From contig JACQPO010000034.1 in NCBI GenBank assembly GCA_016207545.1, positions 1 through 12,560 on the forward strand: a stretch of 12,560 nucleotides of DNA. Reading direction: 5' to 3'. A program made the translations under genes and the position numbers. Origin of the DNA: Methanobacteriota archaeon. Lineage in GTDB: Archaea; Thermoplasmatota; Thermoplasmata; RBG-16-68-12; EA-27. Of the stretch, positions 11,989 through 12,560 are shown piece by piece. The notes beneath the pieces are model-generated. The model made no database searches and was not told the DNA's origin. It saw nothing but the letters and a program-made list of their open reading frames with translations. Each line of letters begins with the position of its first letter. Positions within the stretch are counted from its first letter, which is position 1.

Positions 11989-12560
11989 CCATCCTGCCTC
12001 CCCCTCCCCTTTCTTTTCCCTTCCCGTCTCGGAACATCGGCTGGCTGCGTTTTCAGCAGGGCTCGGCGCCATCTGAGGACAGAGGTCTGCGAAACGCCCA
12101 GCGCCTCACACACTTGACCGACGGAGATCCTTCCTTCTGCCGCGATTGCCAACGCAGCAGCGGCCCAATTCAAGGGACTGCCGGACCGAAGGAGATCCCG
12201 TTCTTGGGCTTCCGCGAGGAGCTCTGCCGCTTCGCGCTCGACGGAGGGGGGCAACAGCAACGCGGAAGCGAGACGGGGTAGGTAGGCTCGCGGGTCGCAG
12301 AGACTCCGCGGGAGCCGAAGTTCGGAGCAGACGATCGAGAGGGCTTTCCGTACCTTCCGTGGACGGGTCTCGAAAAGGCGGCTCATCTCCCTCATGCCAA
12401 ACGGTTGCGTAGTCGAGCGAGTGACCGCGAGTAGGCAAGCGGCGGCAACGGCCCGAGAACTTCGTCCCGAAACCAGTCCCGCCGATGCTGCCTGTTCGTA
12501 CAGAAACACCGCCTCAGCCATAGACGGCTCCGGCAGCGACAGGCTGCGGCAAACCTGCGC
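11985..12560 (-). CDS. tfb: TFB/TFIIB-family transcription initiation factor, N-terminus outside window
   Basis: The frame is open to the right edge. It reads A-Q-V-C-R-S-L-S-L-P upstream of the internal ATG at 12521, so the gene continues beyond 12560; 191 residues are visible. The first cyclin repeat includes SAGLVSGRS and AVAAACLLAVTR, the second includes SPLNWAAAALAIAAEG and the DNA-contacting helix GVSQTSVLRWRRAL. These follow the TFB core pattern, which bridges TBP, BRE DNA and RNA polymerase. The sequence is divergent, and a basic Arg/Lys/Gly tail of about 20 residues extends past the second repeat. This suggests one of several TFB paralogues and not the main factor. The N-terminal zinc ribbon and B-finger cannot be checked here. 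Confidence 0.85.
   Translation of the reverse strand, partial: AQVCRSLSLPEPSMAEAVFLYEQAASAGLVSGRSSRAVAAACLLAVTRSTTQPFGMREMSRLFETRPRKVRKALSIVCSELRLPRSLCDPRAYLPRLASALLLPPSVEREAAELLAEAQERDLLRSGSPLNWAAAALAIAAEGRISVGQVCEALGVSQTSVLRWRRALLKTQPADVPRREGKRKGRGRQDG

Overview
The window looks like a piece of a high-GC archaeal chromosome, probably an uncultured euryarchaeon of the Thermoplasmata type, though the lineage is only a guess. The archaeal evidence is a TFB-type transcription factor, two PAC2-family proteasome-assembly-chaperone proteins, a domain of the MJ_0865-type cobalamin/radical-SAM family, Lrp/AsnC ligand-binding (RAM) domains, and promoters with TATA boxes about 25 bp upstream of leaderless or nearly leaderless starts. 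No insertion sequence, CRISPR array, rRNA or tRNA was recognised.

Positions 1-6987 form one coherent locus. It holds a partial mini zinc-ribbon gene (1-108) and a PAC2 gene (127-963). Next come an ArsR-family regulator (1118-1447) and a coupled 73-residue membrane protein with a vicinal Cys pair (1451-1672). A seven-helix membrane protein lies on the minus strand (2790-1690). Divergent from it is a tightly packed six-gene plus-strand operon (2876-6987): mini zinc ribbon, second PAC2 paralogue, 12-helix membrane protein, 2-helix membrane protein, third mini zinc ribbon, and a CopZ-like Zn/[2Fe-2S] protein without an HMA domain. The same operator, ATGAA-N6-TTCAT, is present at 1088-1103, 2789-2804 and 2850-2865. 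It sits at the transcription start of the regulator gene and at both promoters of the divergent pair. The regulator carries the Cys57/Cys61 recognition-helix pair and a C-terminal Cys known from the Cd/Pb sensor CmtR.

Two features of this locus look undescribed. First, the three larger membrane proteins all carry tandem 19-residue repeats of the type x-L-P-E-x-x-R-x-x-x-M, with 4, 4 and 6 copies, predicted on the cytoplasmic side. Second, both PAC2 proteins end in Met-Tyr-Gly, which fits the HbYX motif used to dock on the 20S proteasome. The working hypothesis is a soft-metal-controlled stress module linking membrane proteins, thiol-rich small proteins and the proteasome.

The rest is more ordinary. 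It contains a small two-helix membrane protein related to the membrane hairpin of the repeat protein (7302-7475), a poorly coding stretch (7476-8143), and an ABC-2 type exporter pair on the minus strand (10381-8144). After these come a cobalamin-binding-type domain that lacks its radical SAM half (11266-10532), a tandem-RAM protein (11488-11988), and a TFB-family factor running off the right edge (12560-11985).
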